DNA from: Frankiales bacterium
GTDB lineage: Bacteria; Actinomycetota; Actinomycetes; JAFAQI01
Direction: 5' to 3'
Assembly (NCBI GenBank): GCA_019246495.1
Contig: JAFAQI010000148.1
Span: 1-5,829, forward strand
DNA length: 5,829 bases
Within the stretch, counting starts at the first letter, position 1, and every line of letters begins with the position of its first letter. The notes beneath the pieces were generated by a model. That model worked only from the letters and a program-made list of their open reading frames with translations. It was not told the DNA's origin and did no database searches. Both the position numbers and the translations under genes were made by a program. This document shows, in pieces, positions 1 through 5,801 of this stretch.

Positions 1-305
1 TGATCGTGCTCGAGGGCCGCGTCGAAGTCGACGGCGTTGCGGTTGTGCCCGGGCAGCTGGGTTATCTCGGGCTCGGTCGCTCGGAGCTCGGCCTGGTTGC
101 CGCCGAACCCAGCCGGGTGATGGTGCTCGGCGGCGTGCCGTTTCCCGAGCCGGTGCTGATGTGGTGGAACTACGTCGCGCGCACCCGCGAGGAGATCGAC
201 ACGGCGGCGCAGGACTGGAACGCACACAGCGACCGGTTCGGTGAGGTCGCTTCGTCGCTTACCCGTATCGAGTCGCCGACGCCGTTGTGGGCGGCCTCGC
301 GCTGA
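1..305 (+). CDS. Pirin family protein, C-terminal part (5' end outside window)
   Basis: This is the last ~100 residues of a pirin-family bicupin protein. The frame is open to the left edge, and a GTG at position 6 is probably an internal valine, not the true start. The visible part fits the pirin C-terminal domain: a beta-rich stretch is followed by the family hallmark G-G-x-P-F-x-E-P-V-L-M-W-W-N-Y-V-A-R (about 129-182) and then an acidic helix (REEIDTAAQDW). The frame ends at TGA 303-305. Pirins are cytoplasmic metal-binding cupins; some bacterial members oxidise quercetin and others bind partner proteins, so the substrate cannot be given. The metal-binding His/Glu residues sit in the N-terminal cupin, which is outside the window, so activity cannot be judged. 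The gene converges with the next one across 13 bp. Family assignment is firm from the motif; function is not. Confidence 0.88.
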   Translation, partial: IVLEGRVEVDGVAVVPGQLGYLGLGRSELGLVAAEPSRVMVLGGVPFPEPVLMWWNYVARTREEIDTAAQDWNAHSDRFGEVASSLTRIESPTPLWAASR

Positions 306-324
306 GGGACTCGCGGCGTCAGCG
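300..324. terminator. Short inverted repeat across two convergent stop codons
   Basis: CGCTGA at 300-305 is exactly complementary to TCAGCG at 319-324, giving a 6-bp stem with a 13-nt loop. Each arm contains the stop codon of one of the two facing genes (the pirin TGA on plus, the basic protein TGA on minus). There is no T-tract. It may act as a weak bidirectional terminator, or it may simply reflect similar final codons. Only the complementarity is seen; the role is inferred. Confidence 0.3.
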
Positions 325-645
325 GCCGACGGCCTTCTCCAGTTGCGCCTTGTTCATCTTCGAGCGGCCCTCGATGCCCTTGCGCTGCGCCTCGGCGTAG
401 AGCTGGTCCCGGGTCCGACCGCCGGCGCCCTTGTGCGACCGCAGCCCGCCGCGGCGACTCGACGAGATGTCCTTCACCGAGGTGCGGCTGGCCTGCTTCG
501 ACTCGCCGGCGCGGGCGCGCTCCTTGTTGACCGTGCGCGCGGCGATCTCTTCCGCCTTGCGCTCGGAACGGCCGCGTTCCTCGAGGCTCTCCTTGATGTG
601 CTCGTATTGCCGTTCCCGCTTCTTGCTCCATGCCTGCTGCGGCAT
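319..645 (-). CDS. Small basic 'plasmid stabilization' family protein with Rho-N-like C-terminus
   Basis: A 108-residue, very basic protein starting MPQQAWSKKRERQYEHIKES. The family is common on actinobacterial chromosomes and is usually annotated 'plasmid stabilization protein', a name that does not rest on a proven role. Residues ~1-45 are a charged helical region (ERQYEHIKESLEERGRSERK, then AARTVNKERAR). Residues ~48-75 are a Ser/Arg/Gly-rich linker. Residues ~78-106 (TRDQLYAEAQRKGIEGRSKM, then NKAQLEKAV) resemble the Rho N-terminal/SAP-like helical motif, which suggests nucleic-acid binding. The start is the ATG at 645: GGAGGT lies 7 nt upstream, while the frame upstream of it (open to 918) overlaps the 3' end of the HNH gene and looks non-coding. 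There is no toxin-antitoxin partner, signal peptide or membrane segment. The gene lies 95 bp downstream of the HNH gene on the same strand. DNA or RNA binding is an inference. Confidence 0.85.
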   Translation of the reverse strand: MPQQAWSKKRERQYEHIKESLEERGRSERKAEEIAARTVNKERARAGESKQASRTSVKDISSSRRGGLRSHKGAGGRTRDQLYAEAQRKGIEGRSKMNKAQLEKAVGR

Positions 646-652
646 CGTCGCC

Positions 653-658
653 ACCTCC
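653..658 (-). promoter_or_regulatory. Shine-Dalgarno that fixes the start of the basic protein
   Basis: The minus strand reads GGAGGT here, 7 nt before the ATG at 645. It is a near-perfect anti-16S match and selects the 108-residue product over the 199-codon open frame that extends upstream. Confidence 0.75.
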
Positions 659-740
659 GTCTCCTTACCTGGCCTTCCCCGTCGGTGCGACGAGAACGCA
701 TCAGGCGCATGGCGACCGTGAGGTCTTCGCGGACCGCCGG

Positions 741-2108
741 CTAGGGACCGAGGCGGTAGTCGTACGGCTCCACCGTCACGGTCTGACCGAGCGGTGTCCG
801 CCAGGTGATCGTGTGATCCGGGTTGTGCTTCGCGGTGAGGCCGCGTTTCGTCTTGGCGATGTGCCAGGCGCGGTCCATCGGCGCGGTGTTGTCCGATGTC
901 GTTGGGCCCTGCGGCCACGGATCCTGATGCTCGCTGTCGCAGCGCTCGGCCGGGACGGTCGAGTAGGGACCGATGCTCATCACGTAGCGCGCGTCGGCTT
1001 CGGCCTGCATGGCTGCCGGGACGCGCCAGGTCTGGGTGTCGCGGTGGAGCAGGTGACCGCTGTCGGGATCGACGATCAGGAACCGGAGCTTCGCGTCGCG
1101 TGCAGCGTCGCGGACGGTGTCGATCGGGACCGGGCCGTGGCCGGGGACCTCGGCGGGGGTGTCCGACAACCCGACGAGCGCGTCGAGGGTGACGACGACC
1201 TGAACCTCGACCGGCCGGCCGTGATGGGTCGGGACGTGACCGGTCAGGTCGCCGGTGAGATAGGCGTCGGCAAACGTGCGAAGTGACTCCGCGCGCAGCA
1301 CCCCGATCGGTCGAGCATCGCCGGACTTCTTCAAGCCGAGGGCGCGATGGTCAGCGGCCTTCTTCACCGCGAGCGCGTCGACAAGCGGCATGCGGGCGGT
1401 GAGCCACGCCATGCCGTCCTCGTCGGCCTCGACGGTGACGTCGGACTTCGCGGCTTCGGCCGCGTGCCGCTCGGCGAAGCTCTGCGGATCGATGTCGGCG
1501 ACCGCGCGGCGTACGGCAGCGGCGAACTGCTGCACGCTTTGCGTCGTCGCCCGGTGGAGTACCCGGTCCTCGACGTCCGCGCACTGTTCAGCGGTCAGAT
1601 GCCCCGTGCCGAGGACGATCTTGTCGACGTGAGCCTTGGTGATGCTGCCGGCGCGGAACAGCGCGTCGGTCTCGGGGAGGAATTTCGCGAGGCGCGTCGC
1701 GATGAACACGTCTCGCTGGGCGGCGCCGACCGGCTTGCGCAGCGCCGCTGACACCTCATGCGCGGCGGGGTCGACCACACCGGCGTCCTTCGGCGGGTCG
1801 GCGGCGATCAGGGCGACGGCCTGCGACTTGCGCGCGGCGGACCAGGTCTCGACCCGGTGAAAGGCCCGCAGGTACGTCGGCAGGGCCCGCGGGTCTAGCC
1901 GGGTCGGGTCGATCTGCGCCAACAACGCAGGCGCCCACGGCCCCAGCTCCAGCTCGTCGATCCACGTCAACACCAAGGCGTCCGGCAGACCCTGACCGTC
2001 CCAACGCGACAACGACCACCACGCATCCGGACCGAGGCTGAACACCTCGTCCGGAACCTCGATCGTGATCGTCGCCACGTCCCAGAACCTATGAGCCGCC
2101 ACAGACAC
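741..2108 (-). CDS. DUF222 / HNH (13E12-type) protein with cysteine-poor HNH module
   Basis: A 455-residue protein of the actinobacterial DUF222-HNH family (REP13E12-like in mycobacteria), often multicopy and of unknown biological role. Residues ~20-345 are the helical DUF222 region (for example RLAKFLPETDALFRAGSITK, residues 139-158, and VEVQVVVTLDALVGL at ~300-314). The C-terminal HNH module spans ~370-445. It shows C390-D-S-E-H394, W-P-x-G-P-T, N407 in SDNTAP, H416 in RAWHIAKT, and the usual tail W-R-T-P-L-G. Compared from memory with the usual form C-x-x-x-x-C...CDLDH...N...LCxxHH, the paired cysteines before C390 (residues 374-386 have none) and the cysteine and first histidine of LCxxHH (here MDRAWH) are missing. 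Nuclease activity is therefore doubtful. The chosen start is GTG 2108; GTG 2102 and GTG 2078 are alternatives, and none has a strong ribosome site. The stop is TAG at 741-743. The length is normal for the family and the frame is intact, so it is not a frame-shifted pseudogene. Confidence 0.88.
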   Translation of the reverse strand: MSVAAHRFWDVATITIEVPDEVFSLGPDAWWSLSRWDGQGLPDALVLTWIDELELGPWAPALLAQIDPTRLDPRALPTYLRAFHRVETWSAARKSQAVALIAADPPKDAGVVDPAAHEVSAALRKPVGAAQRDVFIATRLAKFLPETDALFRAGSITKAHVDKIVLGTGHLTAEQCADVEDRVLHRATTQSVQQFAAAVRRAVADIDPQSFAERHAAEAAKSDVTVEADEDGMAWLTARMPLVDALAVKKAADHRALGLKKSGDARPIGVLRAESLRTFADAYLTGDLTGHVPTHHGRPVEVQVVVTLDALVGLSDTPAEVPGHGPVPIDTVRDAARDAKLRFLIVDPDSGHLLHRDTQTWRVPAAMQAEADARYVMSIGPYSTVPAERCDSEHQDPWPQGPTTSDNTAPMDRAWHIAKTKRGLTAKHNPDHTITWRTPLGQTVTVEPYDYRLGP

Positions 2109-2208
2109 TTTCGGATCGCTCCGGACCAGCCCTCACGACCTGTGGAGAACGGCAACCAGCGGCCGAGATGTGGACATCCGGATGCGCTTTCACCGGGGTC
2201 GTGCACGG
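2109..2208. other. Intergenic region between propeller and HNH genes, with a 10-bp palindrome
   Basis: This 100-bp gap lies between the propeller stop and the HNH start, both on the minus strand. It holds the perfect palindrome CATCCGGATG at 2175-2184 and an 8-bp one, CGTGCACG, at 2200-2207. Any promoter of the HNH gene should lie here, but no convincing -35/-10 pair can be read. The palindromes are short enough to arise by chance in GC-rich DNA. Confidence 0.3.
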
Positions 2209-3192
2209 TCACCCAGGTTGCAGAGTGACCAACCACTTTGTGGGCGGGAACTGTGCGGTCAGGTCGCGTTTGCCAGTGCCGTCCGGCCGAATTCGGTAGT
2301 AGCGGCAGCTGTGGTTCCCGCAATGTTCGTAGTACAGGAACGCGCCGCCGCGATCCCAGGCCAGAGGTGTGGCAATGCCGTCCCGGCCGGCTGACTGCAC
2401 ATGTGGAATCGCGCGATAGCGCCCGCTGCGGAGGTAGAGAACCCAGATTTGCTGAGTCAACAGCGAGTGACTGTTGGACCGAATGAAGCGACTCGTCGCC
2501 AGCGTCGATGCGTGTGGCCGCCAAAGCGGCGACTCGCAGTTGTCCGGGCCGACATTTCGCCGTCCTGCGCCGTTCACTCGGATGATCGCGCAGCGTCCGA
2601 ACGCAGGGCCACCTCGGCTGCTCCACAGAGCTAGCCATCGTCCATTGCTCGCCGCCGCGGTCGGGACGGCCCGCTCGCTGTTCGCAATGCGTTTCGGTCG
2701 CGCAGAGCCGTCCGCGGGCACGCGCCAGATGCGCTCAACACCGTGATAGTTGCGATCGAAGAAGATGCGTCTGTCGTCAGCGGACCACACCAGCTGCTCG
2801 GTGAAGGCGTGCGAAAGTACTCGGTAGCCGCGCCCGTCGGCATCGATGACCGCAATCACCCAGTCGCCGCGGTCGGCATAGTTGAACGCGACCCGTTTGC
2901 CAGAGTGGGAAACAGCGATTGTGCCTACTCCGCCGGAGCTGGGCCCCTGGGCGAAGTTGAAGATGATGTGTCTCGCGCCTACTCGCCCCAGGCGCCCGAC
3001 AACGAGGTGCTGTTGCCTGTTCCGAACTTCCACGTCGGCGAAGATCGGGCGCCACGCGCTCGCCGGCGGGGTCGTCTTCGCCGTCGGTTTCGTTGTGTCC
3101 GCGTTGGCCGTCCACCCCGGAGCGACCGCCAGCGACGCCGTGACGACGAACGCCGCTGCTGCGGCCACGCCCTTGATGCGCGACAGCTCCAT
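2209..3192 (-). CDS. Secreted TolB-like (PD40/WD40-type) beta-propeller protein
   Basis: A 327-residue exported protein. It begins MELSRIKG followed by a hydrophobic stretch (residues ~8-26, alanine/valine-rich) and A-N-A at 29-31, a good signal-peptidase I site before D32. A Thr/Pro/Lys-rich linker (32-46) precedes about five repeats with the TolB/PD40 pattern, in which a strand with S-x-x-G/D-x-R-x-A/I-F is followed by a strand with D-A-D-G-R-G or P-A-D-G-S-A. They lie at roughly 90-127, 132-170, 176-214, 221-265 and 272-312. Clear examples are VSHSGKRVAFNY, WSADDRRIFFDRN and YYRIRPDGTGKRDLT. Four cysteines (201, 219, 291, 296) could form extracytoplasmic disulfides. The start is ATG 3192, supported by GGAGGT 10 nt upstream; the frame continues to 3363 but that extension is proline-rich and overlaps the divergent gene. 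Such propellers bind protein or carbohydrate ligands; no catalytic motif or Tol-Pal partner is visible, so the role is unknown. Base composition is lower in GC than in the neighbours. Confidence 0.82.
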   Translation of the reverse strand: MELSRIKGVAAAAAFVVTASLAVAPGWTANADTTKPTAKTTPPASAWRPIFADVEVRNRQQHLVVGRLGRVGARHIIFNFAQGPSSGGVGTIAVSHSGKRVAFNYADRGDWVIAVIDADGRGYRVLSHAFTEQLVWSADDRRIFFDRNYHGVERIWRVPADGSARPKRIANSERAVPTAAASNGRWLALWSSRGGPAFGRCAIIRVNGAGRRNVGPDNCESPLWRPHASTLATSRFIRSNSHSLLTQQIWVLYLRSGRYRAIPHVQSAGRDGIATPLAWDRGGAFLYYEHCGNHSCRYYRIRPDGTGKRDLTAQFPPTKWLVTLQPG

Positions 3193-3202
3193 CCCGCGAC
3201 AC

Positions 3203-3208
3203 ACCTCC
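3203..3208 (-). promoter_or_regulatory. Shine-Dalgarno that fixes the propeller start
   Basis: The minus strand reads GGAGGT, within GGGAGGTG, 10 nt before ATG 3192. It places the signal peptide at the N-terminus and argues against the 57-codon upstream extension. Confidence 0.65.
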
Positions 3209-3308
3209 CGCGATTGGACCTCGGCCACCTCTGCGCCGGAGGAGCACGAAGGACGGTACGGCGGTGCCGGGGGCGCGGCAAGGCCCGTGAAAGGACGTAC
3301 GCGGATGC

Positions 3309-3313
3309 GAGGA
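3309..3313 (+). promoter_or_regulatory. Ribosome binding site of the YdeI-like gene
   Basis: GAGGA lies 7 nt before the GTG at 3321. It supports that start over the in-frame GTG at 3330, which has no correctly spaced ribosome site. Confidence 0.55.
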
Positions 3314-3320
3314 TCGGCCG

Positions 3321-3914
3321 GTGGCGGAGGTGCCGGAACTGGTCGTCGCGGACGATAAGGCATGGCGAAAGTGGCTCGCCGCTAACCACGCGACCTCGAG
3401 CGGCGTACGGCTCGTGCTGGCGAAGAAGAACGTCACCGACCCGACGCGACTCACCTACGACGACGCGCTACCCGAAGCGCTGTGCTTCGGATGGATCGAC
3501 GGCCAGCTCACGCGGCGCGACGACGCGACGTACCGGGTCCGCTTCACGCCGAGACGCGCGCGCAGTCCATGGTCTCGGCGCAACGTTGAGCGGGCCGAGC
3601 GGCTCATCGAAGAAGGACGGATGCAGCCGTCGGGGCTAGCCGAGGTCGAGCGAGCAAAGGCCGACGGGCGGTGGGAGAAGGCGTACGCCGGGTCCGCAAA
3701 CATTGACGTCCCCGCGGATCTCCATGAGGCGCTCGCTGCGTCGCCACGCGCGCAGGCGATGTGGGAGGTGCTGACCCGCACCAACCGCTTTGCCGTGCTC
3801 TACCGCGTCCAGGACGCCAAGCGCGCCGAGACGCGAGCGCGTCGCATCACCCAGTTCGTCGAGATGCTCGAACGCGGCGAGACGCCACATCCCCAGAAGG
3901 CCAAGCCCGACTGA
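3321..3914 (+). CDS. YdeI/OmpD-associated family protein (OmdA-like)
   Basis: A 197-residue cytoplasmic protein of the YdeI/OmpD-associated family, sometimes annotated bacteriocin-protection protein. The conserved blocks appear in order: W15-x-x-W-L near the N-terminus, L-V-L-A-K-K at 31-36, the hallmark A-L-C-F-G-W-I-D-G at 53-61, R-F-T-P-R-R-x-x-S-x-W-S-x-x-N at 74-88, L-I-x-x-G-R-M-x-P-x-G at 95-105, A-K-x-D-G-R-W at 112-118, and the C-terminal T-R-A-R-R-I helix at 171-176. The length is normal for the family. The start is GTG 3321, with GAGGA 7 nt before it; the stop is TGA. There is no signal peptide or membrane segment. Enterobacterial YdeI has been linked to peptide stress resistance through the OmpD porin. 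That context does not apply to a high-GC Gram-positive, so the biochemical role here is unknown. The gene is divergent from the propeller gene and convergent with the permease gene, and is probably transcribed alone. Confidence 0.9.
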   Translation: MAEVPELVVADDKAWRKWLAANHATSSGVRLVLAKKNVTDPTRLTYDDALPEALCFGWIDGQLTRRDDATYRVRFTPRRARSPWSRRNVERAERLIEEGRMQPSGLAEVERAKADGRWEKAYAGSANIDVPADLHEALAASPRAQAMWEVLTRTNRFAVLYRVQDAKRAETRARRITQFVEMLERGETPHPQKAKPD

Positions 3915-3963
3915 CTTCGTTCGTGTACCGGGCCTGGCCAGGCCGAGCGACCGCGTCAGTCGG
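3907..3963. terminator. Nested inverted repeat between convergent genes, probable bidirectional terminator
   Basis: The 41-bp gap between two convergent stop codons contains the perfect 14-bp palindrome GGCCTGGCCAGGCC (3931-3944), which can fold as a 5-bp GC stem with a 4-nt loop. An outer pair, CCGACTGAC (3907-3915) and GTCAGTCGG (3955-3963), is exactly complementary and contains both stop codons, since each protein ends in Asp-TGA. There is no T-tract on either side, so classical intrinsic termination is uncertain; high-GC actinobacteria often use hairpins without one. Confidence 0.5.
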
Positions 3964-4825
3964 CCTTGCGGAACTCCCAGATCGCTACGGCGAGCATCAC
4001 GACACCCATTGCCGCGACGATGAGCAGCTCGACAGCTGTCGGCACCCGCCAGCCGTTCCAGGTGACGCCAGGGTTGAGCTTCGCCAATACGGCCGGCGAC
4101 GCGTGGAGATGCGCGAAGACCGCACGCCGTACGGGGTCGACGGCGTAGGTCAGGGGATCCACGCGCGTCAGAACCTGCAGCCACCCCGGAAGGTTGCCGA
4201 GCGGGAACAGCGCGCCGGACAGGAAGAACAGCGGCATAAGCAGCATCTGGTTCAACGCCATGAACGCCTGGAACTGCGTGATGCGCGCCGCGGTCATCAC
4301 TCCGAACGCCGTCAGGGTGAACGCGAGCAGCAGCAGCTCACCGAAGACGGTGAGGAACAGGGTGAGCGAGTAAGGCACGCCGACGATGCCGGCGAGCGCG
4401 AGGATGATGACGCCCTGCAAGGAAGCGGTCGTCGCGCCGCCGAGGCACTTGCCGACGACGATCGACCACCGCCCGACCGGGGCAACGAGCATCTCGCGCA
4501 GGAAGCCGAACTCGCGGTCCCACACGATCGACCCCGCGGAGAACATCGCGGTGAAGAGCACCGCCATCGACAGCGCGCCGGGAAACATGAACGTGCGCAG
4601 GTTGAGGCTGTGCACGCTACCGGTCGTGATCGTCGACAGTCCGGTGCCGAGCACGAACAGTAACAGCACCGGCTGGATCAACGCGGTGACGATGCGGAGC
4701 CGGTCTCGGCCGAAGCGGATCATCTCGCGCTGCCAGACCACACGCACAGCGCGGATGTCGTGACGCAACCCGATGTCCGGTGACTTCACCCGGATCTGCT
4801 GCACCAGCTCGGCCGTGGCTGTCAT
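3956..4825 (-). CDS. ABC-2 type transporter permease, DrrB-like
   Basis: A 289-residue membrane subunit of an ABC-2 exporter. About six membrane segments can be read near residues 43-63, 78-100, 132-155, 157-180, 186-206 and 263-283, after a cytoplasmic, charged N-terminus with the amphipathic stretch ~24-42. Family marks are W-D-R-E-F-G-F-L-R-E-M-L-V-A-P-V (102-117) in the first cytoplasmic loop, which contacts the ATPase, and S-G-A-L-F-P-L-G-N-L-P-G-W-L plus D-P-L-T-Y-A-V-D-P-V-R (203-233). This is the pattern of DrrB-type permeases. The start ATG 4825 has GAGGAGG 7 nt upstream, located inside the last codons of the ATPase gene; one base separates the two genes. The protein should form a homodimeric pore with two ATPase subunits and export a hydrophobic compound (antibiotic, lipid or similar). 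The substrate cannot be read from the sequence. Confidence 0.93.
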   Translation of the reverse strand: MTATAELVQQIRVKSPDIGLRHDIRAVRVVWQREMIRFGRDRLRIVTALIQPVLLLFVLGTGLSTITTGSVHSLNLRTFMFPGALSMAVLFTAMFSAGSIVWDREFGFLREMLVAPVGRWSIVVGKCLGGATTASLQGVIILALAGIVGVPYSLTLFLTVFGELLLLAFTLTAFGVMTAARITQFQAFMALNQMLLMPLFFLSGALFPLGNLPGWLQVLTRVDPLTYAVDPVRRAVFAHLHASPAVLAKLNPGVTWNGWRVPTAVELLIVAAMGVVMLAVAIWEFRKAD

Positions 4826-4826
4826 G

Positions 4827-5801
4827 TCATCGCCTCCTCGACGCGACCATGCGCATCCATTGGTTGCCGCCGTCCGCCTCGGCGTCGCGGATCGTCGTAC
4901 CGGTGTGTGACATGAACACGTCGTCCAGTGACGGGCGCGAGACGCTCACCGACTTGATCGCGACGCCGAGCTCGGCGAACAGCCGCGGCACGAACTCCTC
5001 ACCAGACGCGACTGAGAACGTCACCTGGTCTTCAGCCATCCGCGCCTCGAGACCGAACCGGTCCTGCAACGCCGTGATCGCCGCTTCGTCGTCCGCGGTC
5101 GTGATCTGCACCCGGTCCTTGCCGACGGCCGCCTTCAGCGCCTCGGGTGTGTCGAGTACGACGATGTGTCCGCGGTCCATGATGGCGATCCGGTCGCAGT
5201 ACTCCGCCTCGTCCATGTAGTGCGTCGTCAGGAAGATCGTGATGTCCTCGCGCTGCCGCAGCTCGTTGATGTAGCGCCAGATCGACGCTCGCGTCTGCGG
5301 GTCGAGACCGACCGTCGGCTCGTCGAGAAACAGCACGCGCGGCGCATGCAGCAGCCCGCGCGCGATCTCGAGCCGGCGCTTCATCCCGCCCGAGTACGTC
5401 GACACGAGCGCGTCGCGTCGATCCGCGAGACCCACCATCTCGAGGACCTGGGTCGTCCGCTCGCGCAAGGCCGATCGCGGGACGCCGTAGAGCTCGGCGT
5501 GCATCCGCAGGTTCTGCTCGGCGGTCAGGTACTGATCGAGCGTCGGGTCCTGGAAGACGAGCCCGATGTCACGGCGCACCGCTGACCGCTCGCGGATGAT
5601 GTCGTGACCGGCAACGCTCGCCGAGCCCGAGGTGGGCTCGACGAGCGTGCACAGCATCTTGATCGTCGTGGACTTGCCCGCGCCGTTCGGTCCGAGGAAC
5701 CCGAAGTTCTCGCCGGTCTTGACGTCGAACGAGACGCCGTCGACCGCGACGAGACCGCCGTAACGCTTTGTCAGGCCCTCGACAACCACCGCTGGTTCCA
5801 C
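4827..5801 (-). CDS. ABC transporter ATP-binding protein, DrrA-like
   Basis: A 324-residue ATPase subunit that hydrolyses ATP to drive the adjacent permease. All motifs are intact: Walker A G37-P-N-G-A-G-K-S-T45, Q-loop Q84 (VFQDPTLDQ), signature S137-G-G-M-K-R-R, Walker B V-L-F-L-D160-E161, D-loop G-L-D167, and H-switch H194 (TTHYMDEAE). The ~100-residue C-terminal extension ends with the DrrA-type P-S-L-D-D-V-F motif (290-296), typical of daunorubicin-resistance-like ATPases, followed by a charged tail (RDAEADGGNQ...). The start is GTG 5801, placed five residues before the conserved V-V-V-E-G-L-T-K-R-Y strand. No good ribosome site is visible and the frame is open to the window edge, so the true start could lie a little upstream. 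It is the first gene of a two-gene operon with the permease, with a 1-bp gap and likely translational coupling. Confidence 0.93.
   Translation of the reverse strand: MEPAVVVEGLTKRYGGLVAVDGVSFDVKTGENFGFLGPNGAGKSTTIKMLCTLVEPTSGSASVAGHDIIRERSAVRRDIGLVFQDPTLDQYLTAEQNLRMHAELYGVPRSALRERTTQVLEMVGLADRRDALVSTYSGGMKRRLEIARGLLHAPRVLFLDEPTVGLDPQTRASIWRYINELRQREDITIFLTTHYMDEAEYCDRIAIMDRGHIVVLDTPEALKAAVGKDRVQITTADDEAAITALQDRFGLEARMAEDQVTFSVASGEEFVPRLFAELGVAIKSVSVSRPSLDDVFMSHTGTTIRDAEADGGNQWMRMVASRRR
4833..4839 (-). promoter_or_regulatory. Permease Shine-Dalgarno embedded in the ATPase 3' end
   Basis: The minus strand reads GAGGAGG over the codons for the final Ser-Arg-Arg residues of the ATPase, 7 nt before ATG 4825. 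The ATPase stop (TGA 4829-4827) falls between the site and the start, an arrangement that favours reinitiation and matched production of the two subunits. Confidence 0.7.

Larger units (their letters stand above)
3193..3320. promoter_or_regulatory. Divergent intergenic region with a 42-bp-spaced direct repeat
   Basis: This 128-bp region separates the propeller gene (minus) from the YdeI-like gene (plus) and must hold the promoters of both unless they are read through from outside. AAGGACGGTACG (3249-3260) recurs as AAGGACGTACG (3291-3301), with the starts 42 bp apart, about four helical turns. That spacing suits two regulator half-sites on one DNA face, but a chance match is possible. No clear -35/-10 pair was found on either strand. 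Confidence 0.4.

Noticed and set aside
319..645. Toxin-antitoxin or plasmid partition locus suggested by the 'plasmid stabilization' name
   Set aside because: The protein has no ParE/RelE-like or antitoxin features, there is no small partner gene beside it, and no replication or partition gene is in the window.
722..735. GGTC/GACC hairpin just downstream of the HNH stop codon as a terminator
   Set aside because: The stem is only 4 bp with a 6-nt loop and no T-tract, which is expected by chance in GC-rich sequence.
646..918. N-terminal extension of the basic protein to 199 residues
   Set aside because: The extension overlaps the 3' end of the HNH gene and has no family resemblance, whereas a strong ribosome site precedes the internal ATG at 645.
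741..2108. HNH gene as a homing endonuclease or mobile element
   Set aside because: No terminal repeats, intron or intein boundaries, or integrase are visible. DUF222-HNH genes are commonly free-standing in actinobacterial chromosomes.
3193..3363. 57-codon N-terminal extension of the propeller protein
   Set aside because: It is proline/arginine-rich, overlaps the divergent gene and would bury the signal peptide. GGAGGT before ATG 3192 decides the start.
2743..3639. Long plus-strand open frame of 298 codons opposite the propeller gene
   Set aside because: It is arginine-rich, low-complexity sequence of the kind produced antisense to GC-rich genes. It overlaps the start of the well-supported YdeI-like gene in another frame and has no recognisable domain.
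3761..4663. Plus-strand open frame of 300 codons opposite the permease gene
   Set aside because: It is a Glu/Arg/His/Gln-rich antisense shadow of a clear membrane protein and runs out of the YdeI-like coding region in a different frame. It has no domain.
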